From NCBI GenBank assembly GCA_029378245.1, contig JARKIF010000054.1:225258-289257 (forward strand): DNA of 64,000 nt, read 5' to 3'. The notes beneath the pieces are model-generated. The model had not been told where the DNA came from. It did no database searches and saw only the letters and a list, made by a program, of their open reading frames with translations. Positions 1-10,175 of the stretch are shown here, in pieces. This DNA comes from Roridomyces roridus (Eukaryota; Basidiomycota; Agaricomycetes; Agaricales; Mycenaceae). Made by a program: the position numbers and the translations under genes. Positions within the stretch are counted from its first letter, which is position 1. Every line of letters begins with the position of its first letter.

Positions 1-523
1 ATTCTCGAAAGCTCAACGACATCCACGAGCGTCGCTCCAACATCCGCCGAGTGCGAGGCTGGTTCCGGTCCTATGCGCCGTCCATCGTCGCCGCTACGTC
101 CTGTGTATGTCTTCTTGCTTTAGTTTTCTGCCGCTGGGAGGATCTGGAAGAGTCGGGAATGTATCACGTAGCGAGCTCGTTGATTCCTCTTGCGGCGCGA
201 GTTTCCTGTGAGTACATCTTACATGTCTCCCAATGCATTAACCTACATATATAGACATCGACCCCCATGATGCATCTAGAATCTCCGACTTCGAAAACAC
301 GCTTCCCCTTCTAGCAGACGCACTCCAAGGCCTCGGTGAAACTTATCACAGACTCGGGATTGCGGCAAACGTCCGAGCTCGGGACCCTGTCGCTATCAAC
401 AAAATTCTGAAGGTAGGCCCCGGGATGTCTTTTCAATATACATATCCAACTCATAAGTACCTCTCCTAGGCCCCAGGGCACGCAAGTCTCCATAACTTGA
501 GCCTATTTTCGTTGTGGCTCTGA
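1..523 (+). CDS. Family 1 gene A, 5'-truncated by the window edge
   Basis: This is the 3' part of a membrane protein gene that I do not recognise, paralogous to genes B and E. The visible exons are 1-207, 254-411 and about 470-523, with GT-AG introns between them. The frame opens inside the conserved block 'DIHERRSNIRRVRGW', followed by a hydrophobic segment and, after an intron, a conserved helix (SDFENTLPLLADALQGLGET). The last exon encodes a short tail ending in TGA at 521-523. Splice positions and phases match gene B. The N-terminal exon lies outside the window. Function is unknown; the two hydrophobic stretches suggest membrane insertion. Confidence 0.75.
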
Positions 524-1264
524 AGAGTACCACATATATTTCTTGTAGACAACGTTGCGATGGTACAGTATGAATGGCATTAATACAAGCTTGAGATGGT
601 GCGAATGGTATTCCGGTGGAGATTGGTGAGGCACGCTTTCAACTCTTTCCTCATTCTGTACCTTTTCAATCCTGTCCAGTCGTTCAGTTTTCTGCGCGGT
701 CTGGTGCAGATTGGACTTAGTGGGCGCCTCGGTCACTGGCAAAAAATTGAGGCGATTCTGCCATTGGCTTCTTGGGTTTTGGGTTCGAGGTCGGGAAAGG
801 AGGAGCAGAGGAGGACGAGTGGACTTGAGGCGGGATGGAAGTTTACTGTTTGAAACATTGGCCGTTACGCCGAGATTTGATGCGCCTTCAAATCTACTCT
901 TTCCTCCGAACCATCACTACAACTTCGGAATTTTGTCTGGGTTCCCACTTTTGCCTGCGCAACTACAGCATTGGGTCTCTATCAGCAGAATGGGCTCCGG
1001 CGCGCACAGTCGCGTCCTGAAACTGGGAGTCTAATACGGCCTCGAACTCGGAACTAGTTGCGAACCAGCATACGCCTTCTTCGAGTCTTGACCGCCCATC
1101 GGGATTCTGGCGATGTGTGTGGCAAGTAGCGAGCGTCGGGAGTCAGACATGTTGATGACGACGGTATCAAAGCCAAACGCCGCGGAAAGCGCTCTTCGAT
1201 TCGGACTCATGTCCCGATATTTCCGCGTCACCTCCCTTCTCTTCCGCCCTCGTGTCCTTTCACC
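524..1264. other. Intergenic spacer A-B
   Basis: No supportable gene. Several open frames of 60-107 codons exist on both strands, but none resembles a neighbouring family or shows a consistent splice structure. The last 60 bp are pyrimidine-rich and lead into the gene B start, as expected of a fungal core promoter. Confidence 0.4.
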
Positions 1265-2163
1265 ATGGATGTCAGTCTCCCCGCCTTGCAAAACTTCCTG
1301 CGGATACTCACAACTGGCCAGTCTGACGCCGAGAAGGAGCTGTACGAAAATATGGTCAACGAAGGCGCCTTCGCGGGTGTCACAGCTGTGTTGCTCAAAA
1401 AAATGGGTGAACTGACGTTTTTCGCTCGCGGGGAAATGAAGTACTCGGCCTTTTTTTTCGTTGTCGACTCGTTTGACTTATAGCTCTCCAGCATGGTCGG
1501 AGGGAAAGAGACGCGCGAGGTGGTCAAGGTCCTTAGTGGAGCGTTTCACCGCTGGTTTTACGTCGCACAGGCGATTCAAACCTTTCTGAATGTCCACCCT
1601 GATTTACGCGAGATGGCGGATGAAATGGCCTACTATGCTCAAAAGCTGCGCAACATTCACGAGCGTCGCTCCAACATTCGCCGAATGCGACGCTGGCTTC
1701 GATTTTATGTGCCTTTCATCGTCTTGGTCGCCGCCTTTGTGTTTTGCCTTGCAGTTGTTTTGGGAGCTGTGGATGTTTGTTGGGAGGGCGTTTGCTGGGA
1801 GGGCGTCAGGGAGTGGGCCTTCAACCCGCTGGTTGCTGGCCTATTTACTCAACTCTGCTGTGAGTTCCTCATGACTGTCGTGGAACGTACTGACGATATC
1901 CAGTCTCGCACGGTGCTTTCGATGCGTCCAAGACCTCCGATTTCGAAGACACGCTTTCCCTTCTCATAGACGCACTTGAAGGCCTCGGTGAGACCTATCG
2001 CAGACTCGATATTGCGGCAGACGTCCGAGCTCGGGACTCTGTCGCCGTGGCCAAGATTCTCCAGGTGAGGATCTCTTTTGGTAATTGGCGTGCTTTTTCA
2101 ACCGATACTTAGGCCCAAGGACACAAAAAGCTGTCTGAATTGATCCACGAGATTTGGTTTTGA
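1265..2163 (+). CDS. Family 1 gene B, two-span membrane protein
   Basis: Unrecognised lineage-specific protein of 251 aa. The exon model is 1265-1440, 1492-1859, 1904-2064 and 2113-2163; the sum is 756 nt with phases 2, 1 and 0, and every intron is GT-AG. Layout: an N-terminal amphipathic region (residues about 1-60), a helix with 'LREMADEMAYYAQKLRNIHE' (about 80-105), a basic 'RRMRRWLRF' followed by a strong membrane span (FYVPFIVLVAAFVFCLAVVL), a second weaker span before the second intron, and a C-terminal helix (DFEDTLSLLIDALEGLGE). It is the best intact reference for the family. Gene E shares splice sites and most motifs. No enzymatic motif was seen. Confidence 0.8.
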
Positions 2164-2278
2164 CGAGAAGGATTCTTACTTGCTGTAATCATTTCTTGTA
2201 AACGATGCGCGTCTTTACGTCTCGATCAATCGCAATACCTTTTTTGACTCCTTCCTCCATCTCCATTGCCTACATACC

Positions 2279-3340
2279 ATGTCCAAGGTGAGAAGCAAGC
2301 CACGGAAGTCCTCGCATGAACTCCATCCGAATCGTCCAGACGCAAAACGAGCGCGACAAGCAAGTCTACCTCAGTTGCATCCACGACGGCTCCTTCGCAT
2401 CCTTGACCGCAGAAAACCTCGAGAAGATGGAGCAGATCGCGTTGAAAGCTCGGGCGTACCCAGAGTGTGTTCTTTTTCCGCTTCCCGTCGTGTTGCGAGT
2501 CCAACATCCGTCCTTTCTAGCCACATCGACATCAAACCGACCCTTGACCTGACCATTTCCTTGGCGCGCACGTTTCGCAGGTGGTATCACATCGACCGCG
2601 CTCTGAAGAGGTCCGAGAACGTCCAGGAGGAGTTGAAGGAGTTGTCGAAGGAGATGGACGCGTTTGGCGCGAAACTGAGAATGGCGTGTGTCTGCTTTCC
2701 CCTTCGACTCCCTCAATTTAACGATTTGGAGGTTTATTATGCGCGCGACGACAGTAGAAGCCGAGTTCTGTGCCAGCTCCGTCTCTATACCCCGTTCATG
2801 GCTCTCTTCGTGGCGTTTGGAAGTTTTTGCAGCTACTTGCTCGAGCATCCAGTGCGAGTCATCTTCGTCTTCATCCTGGTGCTCCTTATACTGGCGTTCA
2901 TCTGTGAGTTTCCGAATCTTGACCTCCCTCCGCCGTCTCATTCGCTTCCCCAAGTCATCTCCATCCCTGACGCGTCCATAACCTCCGTCTTGCACGATAG
3001 CGTCATCAAGTTGGTCAGAGACGTCAAGGCGCTCGGGGAGACGTACAAGAGGATTCGAGTCGCGGTGGACACGGGGGACCGGGCCACGGTGGACACGATT
3101 CTCAAAGTACGTTTCGTTGCCTCTTCTCCGGCCGAGCATGGATGTTTATGGCTTGGATAGGACCCAGGCCACTTGAGACTCGTCAATTTGAGCTGGAGAG
3201 TACATCCGTCGCCGTTGGTGGAGGCTCCGCGGATGGGCAAAACGAGTGTGGAGAGGGACACGTTGCTTGTCCCAGTGCTCGCATACGAGTTTTTCATCCA
3301 TCCCGTGTACTGTGCATGGGAATTGGCAAGGGGAGTGTGA
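2279..3340 (+). CDS. Family 1 gene C, six-exon subtype
   Basis: Unrecognised 268-aa protein of the family 1b subtype shared with gene D. Exons are 2279-2287, 2340-2464, 2521-2689, 2732-2903, 2955-3106 and 3161-3340, totalling 807 nt. Exon 1 is only ATG TCC AAG. Exons 2 and 3 are exactly 125 and 169 nt, the same as in gene D, which supports the model although the 42-bp intron 3 can also be read through in frame. The N-terminal block (TAENLEKMEQI) aligns with gene B. The centre has a strongly hydrophobic segment (VIFVFILVLLILAFIC), and the C-terminal helix carries 'VKALGETYKRIRVAVDTGD'. The last exon is longer than in B and ends at TGA 3338-3340. Function unknown, membrane location inferred. 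Confidence 0.75.
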
Positions 3341-3595
3341 GCGCATGCGCAGCGGTGGGAAAAAGCCCGAAGAGAGTTTGAAATGATACACGACTTGTCT
3401 TGTCTTTTACCACCTAACAACCACTTTCTTGAGCGCTTTCGTGTCGAATTCAGCCTTCAGCTCGTCTTTCTCGGCACTCAGGAGAGACAACGGAATCGAC
3501 TATTTCCTCTATGTGGTACACATGATCGAATTGCGAATTGAATCGACTCTCTCTTCCTCGACCCACTCTCTCTATATCTATCTCACTCTACCGTC

Positions 3596-4611
3596 ATGTC
3601 TCGACGATTGGAGGACGCAACAAGCCTCTTTCTTCGTTCCAAGATACCCTGGTTTCTTGATTCATACCGCCGCGGCTCCGATCGTACACAGGAAACTTGC
3701 GCCTGTGCTGCCCTTTTCTTCTTCGCTCTTGCCTCATATATGTGTCAGGACATTACGCTCAATGTGCTACTCCTGGAATTCGACCAAGTAGCTACCACCG
3801 GCCGCAACGCATTTGTTCACTTGATCAACCTCTCCGAACGTGTCGGTCAGACCGACCTCGCATTATTCTCTGAACGGGAACCTTCATCGACACCTTGAGC
3901 CCACTTTATGACGCGTACGTGGATCTGGCGGCGACAGCGACCAAGGCTCACGCTGCCTGTGCCGAATACCTCTCCCTTCGCCGAAAGATGTGTCGGGAAA
4001 GTCCGGAATCTGTGTTCCCAGTGCAGATTACCAGGCTCCTCGTGGCTTTCAGTGGCTGCCTGCAACAGATGAGCGACGCAGCAGCGGAAATAGAGAAGCA
4101 GTGGAAGGCCACCACAGACGGTTTGCGCGCCGCGATCGAATCTTACTGCATCCGCCCTTCATTGGTTTCCATTTTCAGTTGGGTCGACTCGCGCAATGCG
4201 GTCAGGCTCGGCCTCCCCGACCTAATCAATGCGCTGCCGGAGGCCATGCAAAAGTCCACGGAGGGACTTGCTAAATTCCTCGCGGCTTATGCAGATTTGG
4301 AGGGCGCTCTCAACCGGATCGAAGAGACCAGGCTAAGCGCGAGCGAGGCGCTTCCGTCAGAATCCGATATTGGGACCACCCTTTTTGGACTGATCCACCT
4401 CGACACGGCTGTAATGCGCTATCGAGCATGTCTTCCCCTTGCGAACTGGTGGGCCGCGGACAGGCCTACGATGAACGACCCAATGACGGGTTCCACACCT
4501 TTCCGGAAACTTCTTCGGGCAGCAGAGCTGGATTTCTTGCTGAAATACTTTGGTATGAGATATCCGTCGTGGCTCAGCAGTTATCGGTATGACGTTCGCA
4601 CTGGACTGTAG
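3596..4611 (+). pseudogene. Family 2 gene F, frameshifted and with a GC splice donor
   Basis: Close paralog of gene G. Exon 1 is 3596-3700; the intron 3701-3748 begins with GC (gcctgtg) where G has GT (gtctgtg). Because this intron is 48 nt, reading through it keeps the frame. At about 3871-3882 the sequence lacks one C present in G, so the frame breaks after 'TDLALFSER' and resumes in another frame from about 3890 to TAG 4609-4611. The downstream part is otherwise nearly identical to G: AAAEIEKQW, FSWVDSRNAVRLGLP, ETRLSASEAL, AVMRYRA. Either a recent pseudogene or a single-base sequence error; the substitution in the donor argues for decay. Confidence 0.75.
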
Positions 4612-5056
4612 CTCGAGCCTCGGGTACAACTTTTGTATTTGTTGATAAAGACATGTCTTTTTTTCTAACGAAAGTCGCGAAGCGTGAGGAGTGGATGACA
4701 ACGTCGTGTCGTCGTCCCAGAAATTCGGCCGCCCAGGCTCAGAGGCAAATAAGTCGTATTTTTCTTCGGTATCGCATGGATCCAAAGCCCACGTCCCTCT
4801 AGACCGTATGATACAACAACGTTCGTTCATTTAAACTCGCGTGTCGCGAATACTAGTGGCTGCACGAAAGCGCGCCTGAGAATGTTGTTCAAGTTGAAAT
4901 CTGTTTGATGCCGGTGATGCCGACCCACTCTTGCTCTCTACATCCATGATCCCCTTCAAGATTCCTCACTCTACCATACTCTAAGTCTACGAGTCGCCGG
5001 GCGCAGAACTCTGCCAAAACAACGCGTTTCAAGTCTCTTTCTCTGTCCAATTAAAC
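4612..5056. other. Spacer F-D
   Basis: No gene seen. Bases around 4670-4700 (gaagcgtgaggagtggatgac) resemble 7135-7160 downstream of gene E, so the same 3' flank was copied during cluster duplication. The region just before 5057 is pyrimidine-rich and probably contains the gene D promoter. Confidence 0.4.
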
Positions 5057-6027
5057 ATGTCCAAGGCGGCAAGTCACCGTCCTCCAACAGTCACCCAAAT
5101 TAATCTCACCTTTCCGAGCAGACCTACGACTGGGGAAAATTCACTGTACAAGAAGGGATCGATATCGGTCTATACGTTCAGTGGACAGCCGAGGGGCTCG
5201 AGAAGATGCGGAATCTAAAACGTCAAGTACTGGGCTACCCATTCGAGTGCGTCGTTTCCAAGTTCTTCCGCGCATCTGTAGACCCCACCGTAGTGTCTTT
5301 GAGCTCGAACCGATGTTTGATTTGTGCCTATCCTTCTCTACTACGGCGTTCCGGGAATGGGAGGACATCGAGAACGCGCTCAGAAGCAGGAACGGGAACG
5401 TGCGAGGTGATCTAGTCAAGATGGCGGCTGTGACGGACGCGTTTGCGACGGAGCTCCTCAAGGTAATTAGTTGCCTCCTCCCAGGCGAAAAAAAATCCAT
5501 GCAACCCGTTCAATCTGTTCAAAGTTGTACGACCCCCGCGCGAAATACAGCAGACGTCGAATTCTCCAATACGTCCAGATGGTTGCGCTCGTTGTTCTTT
5601 TCGCAGTTTTTATGGTCGTTGCCTTTGAGCGATTTCGGGGTTGGACCGGGTTTGGCTGCCTTTTGTTACTCTTCGACGAGGGTTTTCTCAGTAAGCTAGC
5701 TTCCTTCAAGTTTTCCCTGAATTATTCAGATGACACTACCACAGATATATGTGCTCCTTTCGCCGTAGTGGCATCTGTGAACGAAGCCGTCGAGGAGCTC
5801 TTGCAATTTGTTCATGGAGTTAAAGCGACGTACCTCACGCTCAAGAAGGCGGTGGATACGAGAGACACCGGGGCCATTGACCGGATTCTCAAGGTGAGAT
5901 CTCGCTTCTTCTTGGTTGGGTATCGGCTGGATGATATCAGAACAAAGGCCACAGGCAGCTGATGCGAATGAGTGTCAAATACGAATCTAAGGAGGACGTC
6001 CCCATAATAATTTCCCCGGTGTTCGCC
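5057..6027 (+). CDS. Family 1 gene D, open into gene E
   Basis: Family 1b paralog of gene C. Exons are 5057-5065, 5122-5246, 5294-5462, 5525-5690 and 5730-5893; they add to 633 nt, exactly 211 codons, and exon lengths 125 and 169 match gene C. The first intron starts with GC (AAG|gcggca) where C has GT, so it is a GC-AG intron or a lost donor. A membrane span (VALVVLFAVFMVVAFERF) lies in exon 4. The expected last exon starts at 5941 (phase 0, NKGHRQL like the AQGHKKL of gene B), but no stop follows. The frame continues through 6027 straight into the start codon of gene E, so D and E may form one roughly 486-aa protein. Confidence 0.65.
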
Positions 6028-6930
6028 ATGGACGCCATGGAGGTCAGCTACCCTTACTTGCGAAATCTCTTCCGAATGCTCAGAACTTGCCAGTCTGACG
6101 CCGATAAAAAACTGTACGAAAATATGGTCAGCAATGGCACCTTCGTCGTCGCGACGGCCGAACTAGTGGGAAAGATGACGAACCTGATGTTGTGCAGTCG
6201 CGTGGAAATGAAGTACTTGACCTCTCTTCTCGTCGAATACTTTTATTGATAGCTCTCTAGCCTGGTGGGAGCGCTAGAGACAAGTGATGTGCTCAAGGAC
6301 ATCCACAGAGCGTTTGTCCGCTCGGTCTACATCGAACGAGCCATTAAAGCCTCCACGAATGTCCACCATGATTTACGCGAGATGGCCGATGAAATGGTTC
6401 ATTTTTCTCACAAGTTGAACGATATCCATGAGAGCCACTCCAACATCCGCCAAGTGCGACGCTGGCTGCGATTTCATGTGCCGTTCATCTCTCTGTTCAC
6501 GGGCTTTGCATTTTGTCTTGCTGTTGTTTTGGGGTTTGTGGATTTTAGCTGGGAGGCGCGGTGGACCTACCTTTGCCTGGTGATTTGTGTCTGGTTGTAC
6601 CTCTTGCGTGAGTGCTTCGTGTCTGGTCTGAAATGTACTAACCTCCTCAATATTCATCTAGTCTTCATGTTCGTCCTTGATGCCTCTGGAACCTCCGATT
6701 TCGAAGCCACACTTCCCCTTATTGTGGAGGCACTCAAAGGTCTCGGCCAGACCTATCGCAGACTCGGGGTTGCGACAAACGTCCGAACCCGGGACCCTGT
6801 CGCCATTGACAAGATTATCCATGTGAGGGGCCGATCTCCTTGTTGGTATTCGAGTTGCTGTTCAACTCATCGATTCCTTTAGGAGGCGTCCGAGGCAGCG
6901 CACAGAAGGCTCCGTATATTGAACCGTTAA
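6028..6930 (+). CDS. Family 1 gene E, two-span membrane protein
   Basis: Paralog of gene B. Exons are 6028-6212, 6261-6607, 6662-6822 and 6883-6930, totalling 741 nt and 246 aa, with splice phases as in B. It shares the N-terminal block (CQSDADKKLYENMV), the helix 'LREMADEMVHFSHKL', the basic 'RQVRRWLRF' before a membrane span (FISLFTGFAFCLAVVLGFV), a second span and the C-terminal helix (LIVEALKGLGQTYRRLG). The tail differs from B and ends at TAA 6928-6930. The ATG at 6028 matches the start of B, but the upstream frame is open into gene D, so E may be translated alone or as the C-terminal half of a D-E fusion. Confidence 0.75.
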
Positions 6931-7394
6931 GATTAGAGCTCGGCAGTTGTAGAATTTTTGCGTGTAACCACCTCGCATTGTATGTCTCAACCAAAATGTT
7001 GTAGCCTTTTGTCTCTGTTGTTGTTCTTCATCCGGGGCGATCCAGCGGTGTAATATCAGGCTCAAGAGGGCGGTGGATGTGGGAGACATCAAGACCATTG
7101 AATGAGGCTCGATACTTCTCCACGTAGAAAGTCGGGAAGCGCGAGGAGTGGGATGACAGTGGCTGATCGGCTGTTATGAGTCCTGTATTGCAAGGGAACA
7201 CGCCGACACCTGGTGTGTTCTCGCCAGTTTGCGCTCACTTTTTACTCAGATCCCTTTCAGATGTCTAGGGCTTCGTGCCGTCTACGTGCAGCGTAATGGG
7301 ACCGGGGTGACGGCCGATACCAAACGAGGAAGGGTTGGAGACATGTAAATTGCTTACAGCGAGTACAAGGGAGTTGAGATTTCACGATGACCAC
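6931..7394. other. Spacer E-H with relic
   Basis: Apart from the exon relic at 7058-7106 and a 3'-flank motif at about 7135-7160 shared with the region after gene F, no gene is visible. It holds the convergent 3' ends of E (plus) and H (minus). Confidence 0.4.
7058..7106 (+). pseudogene. Relic of a family 1 C-terminal exon
   Basis: The sequence 'ctcaagagggcggtggatgt' and what follows match the gene D exon coding KKAVDTRDTGAID, ending here in TGA. No flanking exons are recognisable. This is a leftover of another family 1 copy downstream of gene E. Confidence 0.6.
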
Positions 7395-8427
7395 TTAGAG
7401 CCCGAGGCTAACGAATCTACCGGCATCGAAACGGTAAAGCAACTGCATCATCTGCTCCTTGGTCGCTGTGTGTTCCCGCAAATATTCGGCTTCCGTCCAG
7501 AGCAAATCACCCAGAGGCGAGTTGTTCAAATCATGCATCCTGCCCTGTTCAAAGACCGTTCGGTTCGAGATCCAACAACCCGCACGATACCTCATAAATG
7601 CCACGTTGAGCCGAATCAGCTCCTCGAGAGTGGTCTCGATCGTCCGGAGGTCTTTGGCCGATGCAGATTGTCTCGTTTCGTTGAGAGCGGAACCCAAATT
7701 GGCGCACGCCCGCATGAGGCTGACCATATCGCGGATGGCCGTATCCTTGATATTTGCAAGGTCGTGGGGCAAGTCACGGAGGTTCCCTTTGAGATTGTCA
7801 GGATCCATCCAGCGCAGCCAAGATAGCAAGGGCAGAGGGGGAAGGTCATTGAGTTCGGTTTCCAAAACCTGGATGGTCTGCGGCCAGTGCTCCTGGATGG
7901 CATTGGTGTGAATCTGCACCTCAGCCAGGGCGGCCTGCCATCCCTTCACCGCCATTTCCATCTCCGAAACACGAGGAGGACACGAGGGCCCAGACGGTCG
8001 AAGTGGCGCCCGGCACTCGAGGAGGTAATTCGCGAATGAGGCGAGAGCTCGGAGGACGGCATCCATGACGGAGTCGTATTCCGAGCTCAGAGAATCGAGG
8101 GTATCCAAGAGTCCGCCACGATGTGATGTCAATGCAACGTCGAGACGGACGAGCCGCTGAGAGAGTTGTGCAATGTCCTCAAATGCCCTGAAACCGGTTT
8201 CGCCCACTGCATCAAACCGGGAAAGCAGTTGGTCGGTCGAGGCATCCTAAAGGCGCAGTTCGTTGCTGGATGATAAAATTGAAAGAGAGACGGACTGATG
8301 TTTCCTGTCGATGCCGGTAGTAAGTAAGAAAAAGCATCTCTAGGTCATGGTCAAAGGCGTCGCATAGGTGCGTCTCCTTGCGAGGAGCAGAGGGCTTCCT
8401 CTTGGTAACAGGAGGTTGAGAGGGCAT
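7395..8427 (-). CDS. Family 2 gene H, helical protein
   Basis: Unrecognised 327-aa protein. Exon 1 is 8427-8296 (44 codons), the 49-bp GT-AG intron is 8295-8247, and exon 2 is 8246-7395. The intron sits after 'RQETS', the same place as in genes G and I. The N-terminus is basic (KRKPSAPRKE), followed by helices with 'LSQRLVRLDVALTSHRGGLLD', a central 'HTNAIQEHWPQ', then 'FLRWMDP'-like 'LSWLRWMDPDN', and the family signature 'NETRQSASAKDL' with 'FMRYRAGCWISNR'. No signal peptide or clear membrane span was seen. It is transcribed divergently from gene G and is most similar to gene I. Function unknown. Confidence 0.8.
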
Positions 8428-8752
8428 GATGCATGATGGATCAAGGCTTTAAGGAGCGGCTTGGAGGAAGGCAGGAAGGATCTCGGGTCACGAACTTGAA
8501 CTCCCGGCGTCTATATTTGTTGACGACGCGTGCCTCTTCTTCGCGTCCACCCCTATATCGGACGAACGGCGCCCTGGCCCCTCTCTTCGAATCGTCTTCC
8601 TGTTGAATCGGCCGCAACAACTTGCGTCTCCGCCTCGTCTCCTTTAACTTTCACTGTCGTGTCCTTCAAGTTTCTGACTAAAGCCAGTTCCTTTGACTTG
8701 CAAAGCCTCCTGTGAATGCTCACAACTTGTCAGCCCGACCTTGTATGCAGTC
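8428..8752. promoter_or_regulatory. Divergent upstream region H/G containing a family 1 exon relic
   Basis: A 325-bp region between the start codons of H (minus) and G (plus), so it must hold both promoters. Bases 8650-8741 resemble the 5' end of gene B: 'ttgcaaagcctcctg' followed by 'gctcacaacttgtcagcc' aligns with its first exon, with an in-frame stop and no start. Gene G therefore appears to have been placed next to, or to use the promoter of, a dead family 1 copy. Confidence 0.5.
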
Positions 8753-9770
8753 ATGTCCCGACGATTGGAGGACCCAACAAGCCTCTTTCTTCGTTCCAAG
8801 ATACCCTGGTTTCTTGATTCATACCGCCGCGGCTCTGATCGTACACAGGAAACTTGCGTCTGTGCTGCCCTTTTCTTCTTCAGCCTTGCCTCATATCATA
8901 CTGTGTCAGGAAATTACGCTCAATGCGCTTCTCCTGGAATTCGACCAAGTAGCTGCCACCGGCCGCAACGCATTTGTTCACTTGATCAACCTCTCCCAAC
9001 GTGTCGGTCAGACCGACCTCGCATTATTCTCTCAACGCGGAACCTTCATCGACACCTTGAGCCCACTTTATGACGCATACATGGATCTGGCGGCGACAGC
9101 GACCAAGGCTCACGCTGCCTGTGCCGAATACCTCTTCCTTCGCCGAAAGATGTGTCGGGAAGGTCCGGAATCTGTGTTCCCAGTGCAGATTATTAGGGTC
9201 CTCGTGGCTTTCAGTGGCTGCCTGCAACAGATGAGCGACGCAGCAGCGGAAATAGAGAAGCAGTGGAAGGCCACCACAGACGCTTTGCGCGCCGCGATCG
9301 ATTCTTACTGCATCCGCCCTTCGTTGGTTTCCGTTTTCAGTTGGGTCGACTCGCGCAACGCGGTCAGGCTCGGCCTCCCCCGCCTAATCAATGCGCTGCC
9401 GGAGGCCATGCAAAAGTCCACGGAGGGACTTGCTAAATTCCTCGCGGCTTATGCAGATTTGGAGGGCGCTCTCAACCGGATCGAAGAGACCAGGCTAAGC
9501 GCGAGCGAGGCGCTTCCGTCAGAATCCGATATTGGGACCACCCTTGTTGGACTGATCCACCTCGACACGGCTGTAATGCGCTATCGAGCATGTCTTCTCC
9601 TTGCGAACTGGTGGGCCGCGGACAGGCCTACGATGAACGACCCAATGACGGGTTCCACACCTTTCCGGAAACTTCTTCGGGTAGCAGAGCTGGATTTCTT
9701 GCTGAAATACTTTGGTATGAGATATCCGTCATGGCTCAGCAGTTATCGGTATGACGTTTTATCGGTATGA
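8753..9770 (+). CDS. Family 2 gene G, helical protein
   Basis: Intact paralog of the damaged gene F, 321 aa. Exon 1 is 8753-8857 and the GT-AG intron 8858-8909 (52 bp) follows 'RTQETC'; exon 2 is 8910-9770. Because the intron is not a multiple of three, unspliced reading changes frame, and this model is the one that aligns throughout with F, H and I. Seen: a helical N-terminal half with 'LYDAYMDLAATATKAHAACA', then 'MSDAAAEIEKQWKATTDAL', 'FSWVDSRNAVRLGL', 'ETRLSASEAL' and 'AVMRYRACLLLANWW'. A 16-bp tandem duplication (tatcggtatgacgttt) near 9751 replaces the last residues found in F. Function unknown. Confidence 0.8.
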
Positions 9771-10175
9771 CGTTCGCACTGGACTGTAGCTCGAGCCCCG
9801 TGTACAACTTTTGTATCTGTGGATAAAGACATGTCTTTTTTTCTCCGCCGCAACGAAAGTCACCGTCGTCGTCCGAGAACAGATTCAAAGCTGTTTATCT
9901 ATCCATTCACACTGAAAGGCACCCACAACAACATATAATTATCGAATATCATAGCGTATATAAATCGTACTGTGCTCTCCCCGCAACCTAAACCCGCCCA
10001 GAGAAAGCAAGCAACAAGTATACCCAGTATACCCGATCTAAGCATCAACACCCCCAGTCTATAATAACATCAGCGTCCCAAGGCGCCGCCCCAAGCGCGC
10101 CGCACATGGCAAACGGAGTACCGCTCATCTCCCCTCCCCTCCCTCGCTCCAAAAATTCCCCCAACACAAACCCAA
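9771..10175. other. Spacer downstream of G
   Basis: No gene seen. It contains the 3' flank of G (nearly identical to that of F for about 70 bp), then AT-rich unique sequence, and the 3' end of the minus-strand gene that follows. Confidence 0.4.

Noticed and set aside
596..1415. Overlapping ORFs of 60-107 codons before gene B
   Set aside because: No similarity to either family, no splice logic, overlapping on both strands; the 1113-1415 frame is a shadow of gene B exon 1.
8693..9073. Long alternative N-terminus for gene G starting upstream of 8753
   Set aside because: The frame is accidental; splicing at 8858-8909 gives a protein aligned with F, H and I from the first ATG.
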